A stretch of 64,000 nt of DNA. Source: Gammaproteobacteria bacterium (lineage in GTDB: Bacteria; Pseudomonadota; Gammaproteobacteria; SZUA-140). The stretch spans positions 124,001 to 188,000 of the forward strand of contig JADJQS010000006.1 in NCBI GenBank assembly GCA_016712635.1, read 5' to 3'. Positions 15,904-25,291 of the stretch are shown here, piece by piece. Positions within the stretch are counted from its first letter, which is position 1. Every line of letters starts with the position of its first letter. The notes below the pieces were generated by a model. The model was given only the letters and a program-made list of their open reading frames with translations. It searched no databases and was not told the DNA's origin. The position numbers and the translations under genes are program-made.

Positions 15904-17856
15904 TTACTCCGGATACGGATAGGTGTTGAGCGACATCGCGGGCCTGATGCCGGCGATCGCGGGATGTCCGGCGATGAAGTCGTCGGGGTAATAGCCGAAA
16001 TGCCGCACGCCGAGGCGGCGCAGCACGTCCATCTGGTCGCGCAGCGTTCCCGTCTCTACCGGAGACTTGTCACGCCAGTCGACGCTCTGGAGCTCGAACA
16101 CGGTCTTCGAGAGTCCGTTGATTTCGCGGGAGACGCGCGCGACCAGTGTTTCGAGCCAGGCATGCGGGTCCGACTGCGCCTCCAGGTAGGGCATGGCGAG
16201 GATCGCCGTGTAGTCGTAATGTTCGAGCGTGAGCGCCAGCGACTGCGCGAAGCGCGCCTCCGCGGACGGGTCCAACGCGACCGGGGCGTAGAGGTTGCGC
16301 GCGGTCCTGATGTGCGGCTGGTACACGCGCACGCGCGCAGCGAGGTCGTCGGTCCACCTGATCAGTGCGCGGGTCTTGCGCCGCGTCCACTCCTGCAGCA
16401 GTTCAGGCGCGGCGCGGATACCGGCGATTGAGGATGGCAGGCCCCATTCGCCTTTATAGACTTCGAGCGCGGCGGCGGAGGCGTCCTCGTCCTCGGCGAG
16501 CGTGGCATCGTCGTGGAACAGCAGGCCAGCGATGTGGGCATGCACGGCGAGGTCTTCGTAGATGTCGCCGACGAACGCGCGCGCCTCCGCGCTGAAGGGC
16601 GAGAGGCGCGGATAGCGCGGCGCATGCGCGTTATCCGCCGCGTCGCGCATTACCCTCTGACCATGCAGCGGACTGCCATCCTCCGGCACGTATGCGAGCA
16701 CCGGCAGCCAGGCGTAGACCTTGACGCCGGCGCGGGTGGCGAGCTGCCAGGCGACGCGGTTGAACAGGTCGGCACGCATCGGCAGGTGACGGTTGGGGAA
16801 GTACAGCGCATCGGCACTGCCATCGCCGTCCGGATCGGCGAAGGCCTGCAGGTACACCGTGTTGATGTTGAGCGCCTTGATGCGGTCGAGCAGGTGGTCG
16901 AGATTGCGTTCCTGCTGCGCCGGATCGGGGTCGTAGACGTAGTCGAGATCGACCTGCACGACGCGGAGCGCAGGGCCGCGCAACGGCTCGTTGAGGGTCT
17001 CAATCAGGGTGTCGAGGGTCGCGCGATGCGTGATCAGCGCGCGCCGGATCACGCCGACGTCGCGGGCGCTGTTGCCGCCGTGGTCGCCGAGGTCGAAGCT
17101 CAGCGGCATGCCGTGTTCGGCGGCGAGCGCGGTCAGCGCGTCGTTGTAGCGGCCGTAGGGCCATACCATGGCGCGCGGCCGATGTCCCGTGCGGCGCTCG
17201 ATGACGCGTACACTCTTCGCCAGGTCGGCGCCGACCCGTTTCAGGTAGGCCGCATCGTCTTCGTAGGTTTTGCCCTTCGCGTCGTAGGCCCGAGTGACGG
17301 CGGCGGGTTGCAGATTGCCCTGCGGATTGCCGGCGATGCCGTGATGCAGGTCGTAACTGTGCGAGGCGATGGCCACCAGGCCGGAGTCTGCCATTTCCTT
17401 TATCTGCGCCCAGGTCATGAAGCCCGTGCGCGGGATCGGCATGTCGCCGTAACTTACCTGGCTGCCGGCCGGCTGGTCGATCCACGCCGCCATCGGCGCC
17501 ACTACGGCGGGATAGCGGAACAGCCTGAGCAGCGGAAAGACGCGCGTGTAGGTGCTGGCGTAGCCATCGTCGAAGGTCAGCAGCACGGCGTTGTCGGGCA
17601 GCGGTCTGAGACCTTCGCGCGCTGCCGCGATGTCGTCCAGACTGACCGGCTGATAGTCGTGCTCGCGCAGCCAGGCGAACTGGGCGACGAGATCGGCCGT
17701 GGCGATGGTGACGGCGTCCCCGAGGCGGTCGCGCACGGGGTCATCCTGCACGTCGTGGTAACTCAGGACAGTGAATTCATCCGCGGCCCGTGCGGCGGGC
17801 AGGGCCGCCGGCAGGAGCAGGATCAGTGCGGCGATGAGTCGTGTCAGGGCGTGCAT
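15904..17856 (-). CDS. pgaB: PgaB, poly-GlcNAc N-deacetylase
   Basis: This 650-residue periplasmic protein partially deacetylates the polymer so that it can be exported. A signal sequence (MHALTRLIAALILLLPAALP) is followed by the NodB domain with metal/catalytic residues in TFDDGY (D96, D97) and HSYDLH (H166, H171). The C-terminal half is the glycoside-hydrolase-like domain typical of PgaB (VVQVDLDYVYD onwards). The ATG at 17856 is chosen; a longer frame would need a TTG and overlap pgaA. The start lies one base after the pgaA stop. Confidence 0.94.
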   Translation of the reverse strand: MHALTRLIAALILLLPAALPAARAADEFTVLSYHDVQDDPVRDRLGDAVTIATADLVAQFAWLREHDYQPVSLDDIAAAREGLRPLPDNAVLLTFDDGYASTYTRVFPLLRLFRYPAVVAPMAAWIDQPAGSQVSYGDMPIPRTGFMTWAQIKEMADSGLVAIASHSYDLHHGIAGNPQGNLQPAAVTRAYDAKGKTYEDDAAYLKRVGADLAKSVRVIERRTGHRPRAMVWPYGRYNDALTALAAEHGMPLSFDLGDHGGNSARDVGVIRRALITHRATLDTLIETLNEPLRGPALRVVQVDLDYVYDPDPAQQERNLDHLLDRIKALNINTVYLQAFADPDGDGSADALYFPNRHLPMRADLFNRVAWQLATRAGVKVYAWLPVLAYVPEDGSPLHGQRVMRDAADNAHAPRYPRLSPFSAEARAFVGDIYEDLAVHAHIAGLLFHDDATLAEDEDASAAALEVYKGEWGLPSSIAGIRAAPELLQEWTRRKTRALIRWTDDLAARVRVYQPHIRTARNLYAPVALDPSAEARFAQSLALTLEHYDYTAILAMPYLEAQSDPHAWLETLVARVSREINGLSKTVFELQSVDWRDKSPVETGTLRDQMDVLRRLGVRHFGYYPDDFIAGHPAIAGIRPAMSLNTYPYPE

Positions 17857-17857
17857 G

Positions 17858-20335
17858 TCAGACGCGCCAGCCAAGATTGAGGTAGAGCGTGGTCAGGTGT
17901 TCGGGCGTGCCGTCGTAGACGCGGCGTGCGCGGATCAGGCCGTAGCCGAGTTCAAAGCGGTCGTGCGGATTCCAGCGCTGCTCGTACTGTGCTGCCCAGA
18001 TCGTGTCGGAGTCGAAGTCCTCCTGGCGATAGTTTCCGACGCTGAGCGCGAGGCGGTGACGGAAGGAGTGTTCATAGCGCCGGTACAGCAGCCATTCGTT
18101 GTTCAGGGTGAAATCGACCGAGACGTCGCTCGCCGGATTGAAGTAGGGCGCGCCTTCTCGCGTGTTGCGCGAGGCGTAGACGCCGAGCAGGCCGTCCATG
18201 CGGAAGTGCGGGCGCGTCATCAGGCGCTGGGCGCCGCGCGCGTTCGCCGCGGTGCGCAGGTTGTCGTCGCTGAAATCGACACGCTGCAGGCCGGCATGCG
18301 CGCTGCGTCCCTCGTGCGCGCGCCAGTCGGTGCCGAGGTCGATCGACCAGCCGTCGATGTCCTCGTTGAGGCGGCCGCGCAGCGGTATCGCGTCACTCCA
18401 GGTGTCGGCGCCCGCGGTGAAGGACCAGTAGTCCGAGGGACTCCAGCGCCCGCTGACAGCAAGTCCTGCGTTGACGCTGTCGCCTGCGTCGCGGTCCAGT
18501 TCCGCCGTCGCCATGACGTCGCGCGCGCGATATTCGACCCCGGCGCCGATGCGCCGGTAGGTCGCGTCGCCTTCGGGGAATTCTGCCTGCTCGAAATGAT
18601 GATGCAGGAAGGGCCGGTAGTGGTACCTGATCGGCGCGCCGTAGATCCAGCCGTCGAAACCCAGGTCCTCGCTGCCTTCCTGCGCACCCGAGCTTTCCGT
18701 GCGCGACGCCTCGAGGCGGAGCTCGCGCAGGTTGTGCAGTTCCCACTCGTGCGCCAGAGTGGCGGTAGCGCCGCTGTACGGGGCCGTCGCGCGCAGATCC
18801 TTGAGTACCGCGTCCGCCGCGGGGTAGTCGCCGAGGCTGAGAAGCGCGAGGCCGTGTCCTGCGCGCGCGTCCGGCAGGTTCGCGGGCCGGCCGTTGCGGG
18901 CGATCGCGTACTCGCCCAGAGCGCGGCGCGGCCAGCCGCGCCAGCGGTAGATCGTGGCCAGCGCGGTGTGCAATTCGGCATTCATCGGTGCCTGTTCCGC
19001 GAGCGGGGCGAGCCGGTGCTCGGCCTCGGGCAGGTTGTCGGCGAACGCGCGCGCGTAGGCGGCGGTGAGGTCTGCGCGCAGCCTGGCGGAATTGGGTCGG
19101 TGGTCCGGCGGCTCGCCCAGCCATGCCGGTTCTTCGGCGGCGAGCGCGTCGATCAGCGTCAGCGCGCTGTCGAAGTCCTCGCCCTCGATATAGGCGTAGA
19201 ACAGGGACAGGCGGGTGGTGAAGTCGCCCGGATCCTGTTCGAGCGCGCGCCGGTACAGGTCGCTCGCCTGTTCCGGCTGGCGCAGCGCGAGGTAGGTATC
19301 GCCCGCGGTGATGAGAACATAGGTCGGTACCTCGACATCCGCTGCGATGCGGGTCTCGTACAGGTCGATGGCCTCACGGTTGCGGCCGCGCTCATGCAGT
19401 GAAACGAGCAGGTCGTAGCGCACCTGGCGCGCGTGCGGCGTATCGCCCTGGGCGCCGGCTTCGAGGAAGTCCAGCTCCTTGCGCATATCGAGAATCGCCT
19501 TGAATGACTCGCGTCTGGGCGCGGTTTCCGATGTCGCGGGCAGGCGGCTCCAGCGTATCGTAAAGGCCTGTTTGTCGCGTTCGATCGCATCGCGTTCGTC
19601 CGGGCTGAGAAGTTCCGGCGCCGCATCGGCCAGGTCGGCGGCGAGATGCGGCGCGCCCAGGCGGTACGCGGTCAGTATCCTGCCGCGTCGCGCGTCGCGG
19701 TTGGCGAGATCGATGCCCAGCATCCGGTCGTAGGTGTGCAGGGCCTGGAAGGGCAGGCCCTGGCTCTGCTGGACATAGGCGAGCGCGCCGAGCACCTCAA
19801 GGTCTCTGGGGCTGGAGGCATCGAGTCTGTCCACGATCTCGCGCGCCTCCTCGACGTCGCCGTTGTCGGCCAGGCTGAGGGCGAGTCCGACGCGGCTCGC
19901 GGTACTGGACGGGTCGCGTTCGAGCGCGGTCCGGTAGATGCGGATGGCGAGCGGATATTCCCGCTCGTTGCGCGCCGATTTTCCCAGGGCGTCGAGTGAA
20001 TACGAGGGGATATCCGCCAGATCTAGGGCGGCGGCACGGTCCAGCGCCTCGCGGTCACGTTCTGCCCAGCCGAGCACAGCGATGTAGTCGTAGAGATACT
20101 GCCGGTTGTCGGGATGGCGTTCAACCAGCGCGCCGAGCTGCTCCAGCGCCTCGGCGAGATTACCCGCGCGTGCGAGGCGCAGGGCCGCCTGGTATTCCTG
20201 CTCCGGGGTGGCGGCGGACGGTTGCGGCTGCCACGCGAGTGCGAGGATGCCCAGCAGGACCGCGACGAGGCATGTCGGCGGACGGCGGAAACGGGCGTGG
20301 GGCACGGGGCGTGGGTTGTTGTTCAAACTTCTCAT
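17858..20335 (-). CDS. pgaA: PgaA, outer-membrane poly-GlcNAc export porin
   Basis: This 825-residue protein has a signal sequence, a periplasmic TPR domain (repeats over about 40-480, for example PEQEYQAALRLARAGNLAEA), and a C-terminal beta-barrel ending YLNLGWRV, as expected for the exporter PgaA. The TPR part binds PgaB and the deacetylated polymer. The ATG at 20335 is chosen because the longest frame begins at TTG. It lies 48 bases after the MinD-like gene and one base before pgaB, so all are probably one transcript. Confidence 0.92.
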   Translation of the reverse strand: MRSLNNNPRPVPHARFRRPPTCLVAVLLGILALAWQPQPSAATPEQEYQAALRLARAGNLAEALEQLGALVERHPDNRQYLYDYIAVLGWAERDREALDRAAALDLADIPSYSLDALGKSARNEREYPLAIRIYRTALERDPSSTASRVGLALSLADNGDVEEAREIVDRLDASSPRDLEVLGALAYVQQSQGLPFQALHTYDRMLGIDLANRDARRGRILTAYRLGAPHLAADLADAAPELLSPDERDAIERDKQAFTIRWSRLPATSETAPRRESFKAILDMRKELDFLEAGAQGDTPHARQVRYDLLVSLHERGRNREAIDLYETRIAADVEVPTYVLITAGDTYLALRQPEQASDLYRRALEQDPGDFTTRLSLFYAYIEGEDFDSALTLIDALAAEEPAWLGEPPDHRPNSARLRADLTAAYARAFADNLPEAEHRLAPLAEQAPMNAELHTALATIYRWRGWPRRALGEYAIARNGRPANLPDARAGHGLALLSLGDYPAADAVLKDLRATAPYSGATATLAHEWELHNLRELRLEASRTESSGAQEGSEDLGFDGWIYGAPIRYHYRPFLHHHFEQAEFPEGDATYRRIGAGVEYRARDVMATAELDRDAGDSVNAGLAVSGRWSPSDYWSFTAGADTWSDAIPLRGRLNEDIDGWSIDLGTDWRAHEGRSAHAGLQRVDFSDDNLRTAANARGAQRLMTRPHFRMDGLLGVYASRNTREGAPYFNPASDVSVDFTLNNEWLLYRRYEHSFRHRLALSVGNYRQEDFDSDTIWAAQYEQRWNPHDRFELGYGLIRARRVYDGTPEHLTTLYLNLGWRV

Positions 20336-20383
20336 TCTGGATGACGACCGGCGCAAGCTTGGATGACTGTGCGCGTTGGTGGA

Positions 20384-21813
20384 TCAGTTCACGGATTTCG
20401 CGTCATCCCTGCCTGGCCCGGGATGACGGAGATCTTCATCCACTTCCCTGCCATTCTGTCCTTGCTCTTCAGCGAACGGCGAACCCTTCCCGGCGGGGAC
20501 GAGTTCTCGGTTGATATATGTGTACAGGCGGTTCAAGGCCTGATGCAGCAACGTTTCTTCCGCCTGGATGCGCTCCGCCGAGCGACGGTATTCGAGCAGG
20601 ATTGTATCCTGTTCCGACGGCGACGTGGTCGGCGTTTCGCGTCGCGGCGCCGGTTCGCTCACGTGCCGGCCGAGGAGCGTCTCGAGTCTGGCGCTCAGCC
20701 CATGCGATTCGGTCTCAGGGCGAGTCCCTGCCTCGCTCAGTGCCAGCAGCTGGTCGATGGCGACGGGGAGGGTATGAAAGCGCGCATGGTAGGCGCGCAG
20801 CAGCGTCTCCAGCGCGCGCGTGAGCTCCTCTTCGGGTACGGACGGATCCTGCACCAGCTCGTTGGCATGCGCCCAGATCTGGTCCGGAGATTCCTGCCAG
20901 CCCGCGGGCAATTCCGGACCGGGGGTTGCGATCCGGCCGTCGGTGCGGGGGCCGTGGTCAGGCCATTCCAGTACGCGCTGAAGCTGTGGGGCTGGGTCGT
21001 GCCGGAGAACTGCTTGCTCAGGACGGTGGCCAGGGTGGTGAAACAGCGGCTGGCAAGCGACTCCGGGTGTTCCAGCAGGACCGGGCGCTGTGCGCTGACG
21101 GAGGTGCGGATCGCCTTGTCCTCGGTGATGTAGCCTAAGTAGTGCACCTTCATATTGAGGTACTTCTTGACGGCGGCCTCGAAGCGCTTGAACACCTCCA
21201 TGCTGTTGGCGTAGTTGATTGCCATGTTGACCAGCACATAGACCGGGTGTTCGTAGTTGCGCCGCCGGAGCACGCGGAGCAGGGCGAAGGCGTCGGTCAG
21301 AGACGTCGGCTCGGTCGAGATCACGACGATGGCATACTGCGCGGACTGTACGAAAGACAGTACCGTGTCGCCGATTCCCGCGGCCGTGTCGATGAGGATG
21401 TAGTCGAAACGGTCTTCCAGCGATTCGAGGGCGGCAATGAGGCGGTCCCGCTGGTCCTGGTCGAGATTGGCGCATTCCGCGATTCCGGAGGCGGCGGGGA
21501 TGACCATAACGCCCTCCGGCCCCTCGACCATGATCTCGTCCACCGTGCGCTCGCCAGCGAGCAGGTGCTCTACGGTGTATTCGACACTCAGACCCATCAC
21601 GATGTTGATATTGGCGAGGCTGGTGTCGGCGTCGAAGATGCAGACGCGGTTGCCGTGTTTGGCCAGCGCGATGGCGAGGTTACTGGTGACGTTGGTCTTG
21701 CCGACGCCACCCTTGCCGCTGGTAATGGCGATGACCTTGGGGTACTGGGTGTCGGCCGGTTGACGCGTCGATGAACGCGCGGGCCTGGGTGGCTTGATGG
21801 GGAAGATGTTCAT
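20384..21813 (-). pseudogene. MinD/FlhG-like ATPase, frameshifted, head of the pga operon
   Basis: The N-terminal part (from ATG 21813, MNIFPIKPPRP) is a deviant-Walker ParA/MinD ATPase with SGKGGVGKTN, FDADTSLANIN and LIDTAAGIGD. It reads for about 296 residues to near 20925, where a run of five G (20921-20925 on the plus strand) coincides with loss of frame. The other frame continues with convincing protein (PELPAGWQESPDQIWAHANE and on) to a stop at 20384. Together they make about 475 residues. A missing base, a sequencing error or programmed frameshifting are all possible; as written the first frame ends at 20737. The C-terminal extension is unrecognised. The gene directly precedes pgaA. 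Confidence 0.75.
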
Positions 21814-22041
21814 GGTCCGGATGCGATCTCTATATGACTGAGTCCGTTTCCTCTGTGCCAAGACGAAAGTCCGTGCTGGCCATCCTGGATTGCAGATCAC
21901 CGAAACCCGATCCGCCATGTTCAGAAAATGTTTTTAGTATTAGCGATTGAGCATTGAAATTGTATCACTTTTTTATGGAAGATTGGGAGGTTCGTATGAT
22001 GTGATGACCGGTTCGGCCGATGTCCTGGGCGGTCAGCATGC

Positions 22042-24021
22042 TCATATAACACGGTCATTGCCGCCGTCCAGGGGGACCTGGGCCCCGGTCGTCTTGGCGA
22101 AGAGAGGGCCGCACATGGCAATCGCCATATCGGCAACGTCCCGTGACTGTATCTCGGTCTTCAGGATATTTTTTCTCTTGTAATTTTCGACAGTTAAGCC
22201 GTAATTCTTCGCTCTGGCCTGAAGTACTTCGTCGGTCCAGATTGCAGTATCGAAGACCGCGTCCGGGTGGATGGAATTGACGCGTATACCGTCCTCCCCC
22301 CATTCCAGTGCCGCCACGCGGGCAAGCTGGGTAAGTGCGGCCTTGGAGGAGGAATAGGCGGCGACCCCGGGGCCCGGTGCCATGACGTTCTTGGAACCGA
22401 TGATGACGACGCGCCCGCCGCGCGGCGACAGCTTCAGCAGGGGGTGAGTCTCACGCAGGAGGTTGAGGTTGGCGTCCAGGTTGATGTCGAAGACGCGGCG
22501 CCATTCGCGGCTGTCGAGCGAGTCTAGGCGCCGGCTCGCCGGGAAGATGCCGGCGTTGAGTACCAGCATGTCCAGTCCGCCGAAGCGCCGGACCGCAGTC
22601 TCAAGGGCGGCGGCCAGCTGGTCTTCCTGCGTGACGTCGCAAGTCAGTCCAAGATAGGCGGCATGGCGCGAGGCGCTTTCGACGCCCGCATCGATGTCGA
22701 GGCCGATGACCGCGGCGCCCTGTTTCAGGAAATGCTCGGCGCAGGCCTTGCCTATGCCGGAGGCCGCTCCGGTGATCAGCGCCACCTCTCCGGCGAAGGG
22801 CGGCGGGGCGCCGGCCGACTTGAGCTTGGCCTGCTCGAGGTCCCAGTACTCGACGTCGAAGATGTCTCTGGCAGGCAGGGCCTGATAGCCTCCGAGCACG
22901 TGCGCCCGCAGCAGGATCTCGATGGTGTGACCGTATATGTCCGCTACGATACCCGCGTCCTTCGCGCTGCGGCCGAGCGCGCAGACTCCGAACTCAGGAT
23001 CCAGGATGACGCGCGGCGCCGGGTCGAGCATGGTCTTTTTGTCGCGCGCCTGCGGGGCGTGCTCATCGAAGTAGCGCTTGTACGCGGCAACATAGGCCTC
23101 GACATCGCGTCCGAGCAGCGGGATGCGCTTGGTGCGTATGACATGGTCCGGCGTGGCGGGACCTTGCTGGGTCAGCGTCGCCAGATCGGGGCGCTGCGCG
23201 AAGTCCAGGCTGCGGTCGTCGCGGTGGCACACCAGCAGCAACGGGAATCCCGCGGCGCGTGATGCGTCCCGACGCAGGGTGGCGATGTCGAGGCGCAAAG
23301 CCGCCCCTGTGGCTGCGCGTCGCGGTGAAGGGTCAGGCAGGTCCCAGGCACGCTGGCCCTTCAGGTAGTTCTCCGCCCGCGACACCAGCTCGATCATGCG
23401 CTCATAGGATTCTTTTGCCGTTTGTCCAAATGAAAAAATACCATGATTCATCAGCACCATGCCGATTGTTTTTGATGTTGATTCTGCTGAGAATCGTTCC
23501 CCGCACAGGCGCGCCAGGTCGAAGCCCGGCATCACGTAGGGGATGACCACGACATCGTCGCCGAACACTTCGGCGATGCGTTCACGTCCCTTGGCCGTAT
23601 TGGTGATGGCGATAATGGCGTCCGCGTGGGTGTGGTCGACGTACTTGTGCGGGATGACCGCGTGCAGTATCGCCTCGACCGAGGGCGTGGGCGCGCTCGC
23701 CTTGGTCATATGCGTGCGCAGCTCGTTGACCATCTGCATATCGCCCAGTGCAGGCAGCCGGGCTAGGGCGATCAGGTGATCGAGATTGGCGGCTGGAAAG
23801 CCCGCCTCTTCTATGGTCTCGAGGTCCCATCCGCTGCCTTTGACATACAGGATCTCCTCGTGGTTGCCGAGGATATTCCGCACCGTTTCCTTGACCGAGG
23901 TGTTGCCACCGCCGTGCAGCACCAGAGAGGGGTCCAGCCCAAGCAGGCGGGAGGTGTATACGCGCAAGGCCAGCGGACTTGTGAATGCCGCTGCCTCCTG
24001 GTTATTCCAACGGTTGAGCAT
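22042..24021 (-). CDS. Bifunctional class II aldolase/short-chain dehydrogenase
   Basis: This 659-residue protein fuses an N-terminal class II aldolase domain (GGGNTSVK; HTHADA with metal-binding His residues; VMPGFDLA) to a C-terminal short-chain dehydrogenase (ALITGAASGIGKACAEHF at about residue 420; YSSSKAALTQLA with the catalytic Tyr and Lys). Such fusions act on rhamnulose 1-phosphate or related sugars and then oxidise lactaldehyde, but the substrate cannot be fixed here. ATG 24021 is chosen with AAAGG upstream; the longer frame needs TTG. It stands alone, with no sugar-catabolic neighbours. Confidence 0.88.
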   Translation of the reverse strand: MLNRWNNQEAAAFTSPLALRVYTSRLLGLDPSLVLHGGGNTSVKETVRNILGNHEEILYVKGSGWDLETIEEAGFPAANLDHLIALARLPALGDMQMVNELRTHMTKASAPTPSVEAILHAVIPHKYVDHTHADAIIAITNTAKGRERIAEVFGDDVVVIPYVMPGFDLARLCGERFSAESTSKTIGMVLMNHGIFSFGQTAKESYERMIELVSRAENYLKGQRAWDLPDPSPRRAATGAALRLDIATLRRDASRAAGFPLLLVCHRDDRSLDFAQRPDLATLTQQGPATPDHVIRTKRIPLLGRDVEAYVAAYKRYFDEHAPQARDKKTMLDPAPRVILDPEFGVCALGRSAKDAGIVADIYGHTIEILLRAHVLGGYQALPARDIFDVEYWDLEQAKLKSAGAPPPFAGEVALITGAASGIGKACAEHFLKQGAAVIGLDIDAGVESASRHAAYLGLTCDVTQEDQLAAALETAVRRFGGLDMLVLNAGIFPASRRLDSLDSREWRRVFDINLDANLNLLRETHPLLKLSPRGGRVVIIGSKNVMAPGPGVAAYSSSKAALTQLARVAALEWGEDGIRVNSIHPDAVFDTAIWTDEVLQARAKNYGLTVENYKRKNILKTEIQSRDVADMAIAMCGPLFAKTTGAQVPLDGGNDRVI

Positions 24022-24239
24022 GTGCTGCAAACCTTTTGATTGTAATTGATTGTTTGTGCGCAAGTATCATGTGTCGTTGATCAGATCCCGGGTATTGCCG
24101 CCAGGTCGCGCCCATCCGCAAGAGTAGAAATTCTACAATAGTTTTCGCTCACGTGACCGAACGTCCGCGTATCTGTCACCCTGGCGCGTTCAGTCTCCGT
24201 TTCAATAGGAAGCAATTTGGATTCTTTATAAACAGCCCG

Positions 24240-24480
24240 CACGAGGTTCGGGCGTTATACACAGAACGGGATGCGGGGAGGAAACGGCGCCAATTCACCA
24301 TCAATTTCGTGAACTGAAAAGAGGGGGATACGAGTTCCCTATATAACTAGCTGTCGGTCAAAGAAAATATACATGAACAAAATATGAACAAATTAATAAA
24401 ATTATAAGACAAGATGGGTGATTTTCGATTTATTAAAAAGTTATCCACAATGTTATGCACTGATTTTGTGGATAAGAAAT
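24240..24480. promoter_or_regulatory. AT-rich region with DnaA-box cluster
   Basis: Within a non-coding stretch (24064-24578) there are DnaA-box matches: TTATACACA at 24255-24263, TTATCCACA (perfect) at 24441-24449, TTATGCACT at 24453-24461 (one mismatch) and TGTGGATAA (perfect, reverse strand) at 24467-24475. The flanks are rich in A/T runs (24360-24420 and 24476-24495), unlike the surrounding GC-rich DNA. This could be a replication origin, a DnaA titration or regulatory site, or the remnant of a mobile replicon. No dnaA, gidA or replication gene is nearby in the window. Confidence 0.55.
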
Positions 24481-24578
24481 TTTATTATTTACTTCAATCA
24501 GCTTGGATAGTGAATTCGTGAAAGAGATGAGATAGGAGGTCGGTGTCAGAACCAGAGGATGTTGTGGTTTGGTGTCAC

Positions 24579-24655
24579 TGGCGCCCCGGAGACGATTTGA
24601 ACGTCCGACCTTCCCCTTAGGAGGGGGATGCTCTATCCAGCTGAGCTACCGGGGC
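24579..24655 (-). tRNA. tRNA-Arg (anticodon CCU)
   Basis: The minus strand folds as a complete cloverleaf: acceptor GCCCCGG pairs with CCGGGGC, D-stem GCTC/GAGC, anticodon stem TCCCC/GGGGA with loop CTCCTAA (anticodon CCT), T-arm with TTCAAAT, and an encoded CCA end. It reads AGG codons. tRNA genes are frequent integration sites, and the DnaA-box region lies directly downstream of its 3' end. Confidence 0.97.
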
Positions 24656-24674
24656 ATGGATGGATTTGCAGGCG

Positions 24675-24683
24675 ATTATAGCA
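24675..24683 (-). promoter_or_regulatory. Extended -10 promoter of tRNA-Arg
   Basis: On the minus strand TGCTATAAT lies 20 bases upstream of the mature tRNA 5' end. This is a perfect -10 with the TG extension; no good -35 is visible at 17 bases, which fits extended -10 use. Confidence 0.5.
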
Positions 24684-24782
24684 ACAACATGCCGGGCTTC
24701 GCCCAAGAATCGGGTCTGAGAGAAGCCCGGCTGTTACTTCGATTATGCCTGCTGCCCATGATTCATGGGCGTCCAGGCGCCC

Positions 24783-25004
24783 TCAATGTTCTTCGTACTC
24801 ATCCTTGAAATCAAAATCGGCGATATTCTGCTTCAGTCGTTTCCGTTCCATATGGCGCTCTATAGATTTGCGTACATTGTCAGAGCGTAGCGGGACGTCC
24901 TTGCGTTCTTCGACATCCAGGATTTCTTCGAGATTGGTTTCTTCGAGGAAGTTCTTGTCATTCTTGTTCAGACACACATAAGTGTGCGACGATTTAGTCC
25001 CCAT
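24783..25004 (-). CDS. Small acidic/basic hypothetical protein
   Basis: A 73-residue soluble protein beginning MGTKSSHTYVCLNKNDKNF and ending with an acidic tail (DFDFKDEYEEH) after a basic helix (RKSIERHMERKRLKQN). A strong GGGGGG ribosome-binding site about four bases before the ATG supports expression. The helix followed by an acidic tail resembles small PA3496-like proteins, but the match is weak. Function unknown. Confidence 0.55.
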   Translation of the reverse strand: MGTKSSHTYVCLNKNDKNFLEETNLEEILDVEERKDVPLRSDNVRKSIERHMERKRLKQNIADFDFKDEYEEH

Positions 25005-25291
25005 GGTCCCCCCTTGATGTGGATGTTTCTTGTTCGATTTCGTTTACATGCCAATGAACCTTCATGCCCGATGCTAAGTCAGGCGATTGCCTCGTTCTGT
25101 GAGCCATTTCACAGATACTGGAAAAAACGGCAGCCGTTTTTGGGCTCAGGAGGGGGAGTGAGGTCGAGGTCTAGCAGATCGGGATCCGGCATACTCATAT
25201 ATATCTCTGCGAATCTCCGGTTCACCGGAATTTGTCGGTCTGATCCGGCTTGGTTATAGTCTCCCTGGTCTCAACAGCCGAAAGGTGCAGG

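Noticed and set aside
17858..20356. TTG start for pgaA at 20356, and similar TTG extensions of pgaB and the aldolase/SDR gene
   Set aside because: In-frame ATG starts at 20335, 17856 and 24021 fit the spacing or ribosome-binding sites better.
24064..24578. A gene in the AT-rich gap
   Set aside because: No open frame with a start and recognisable protein features; the signals there are DnaA boxes and A/T runs.
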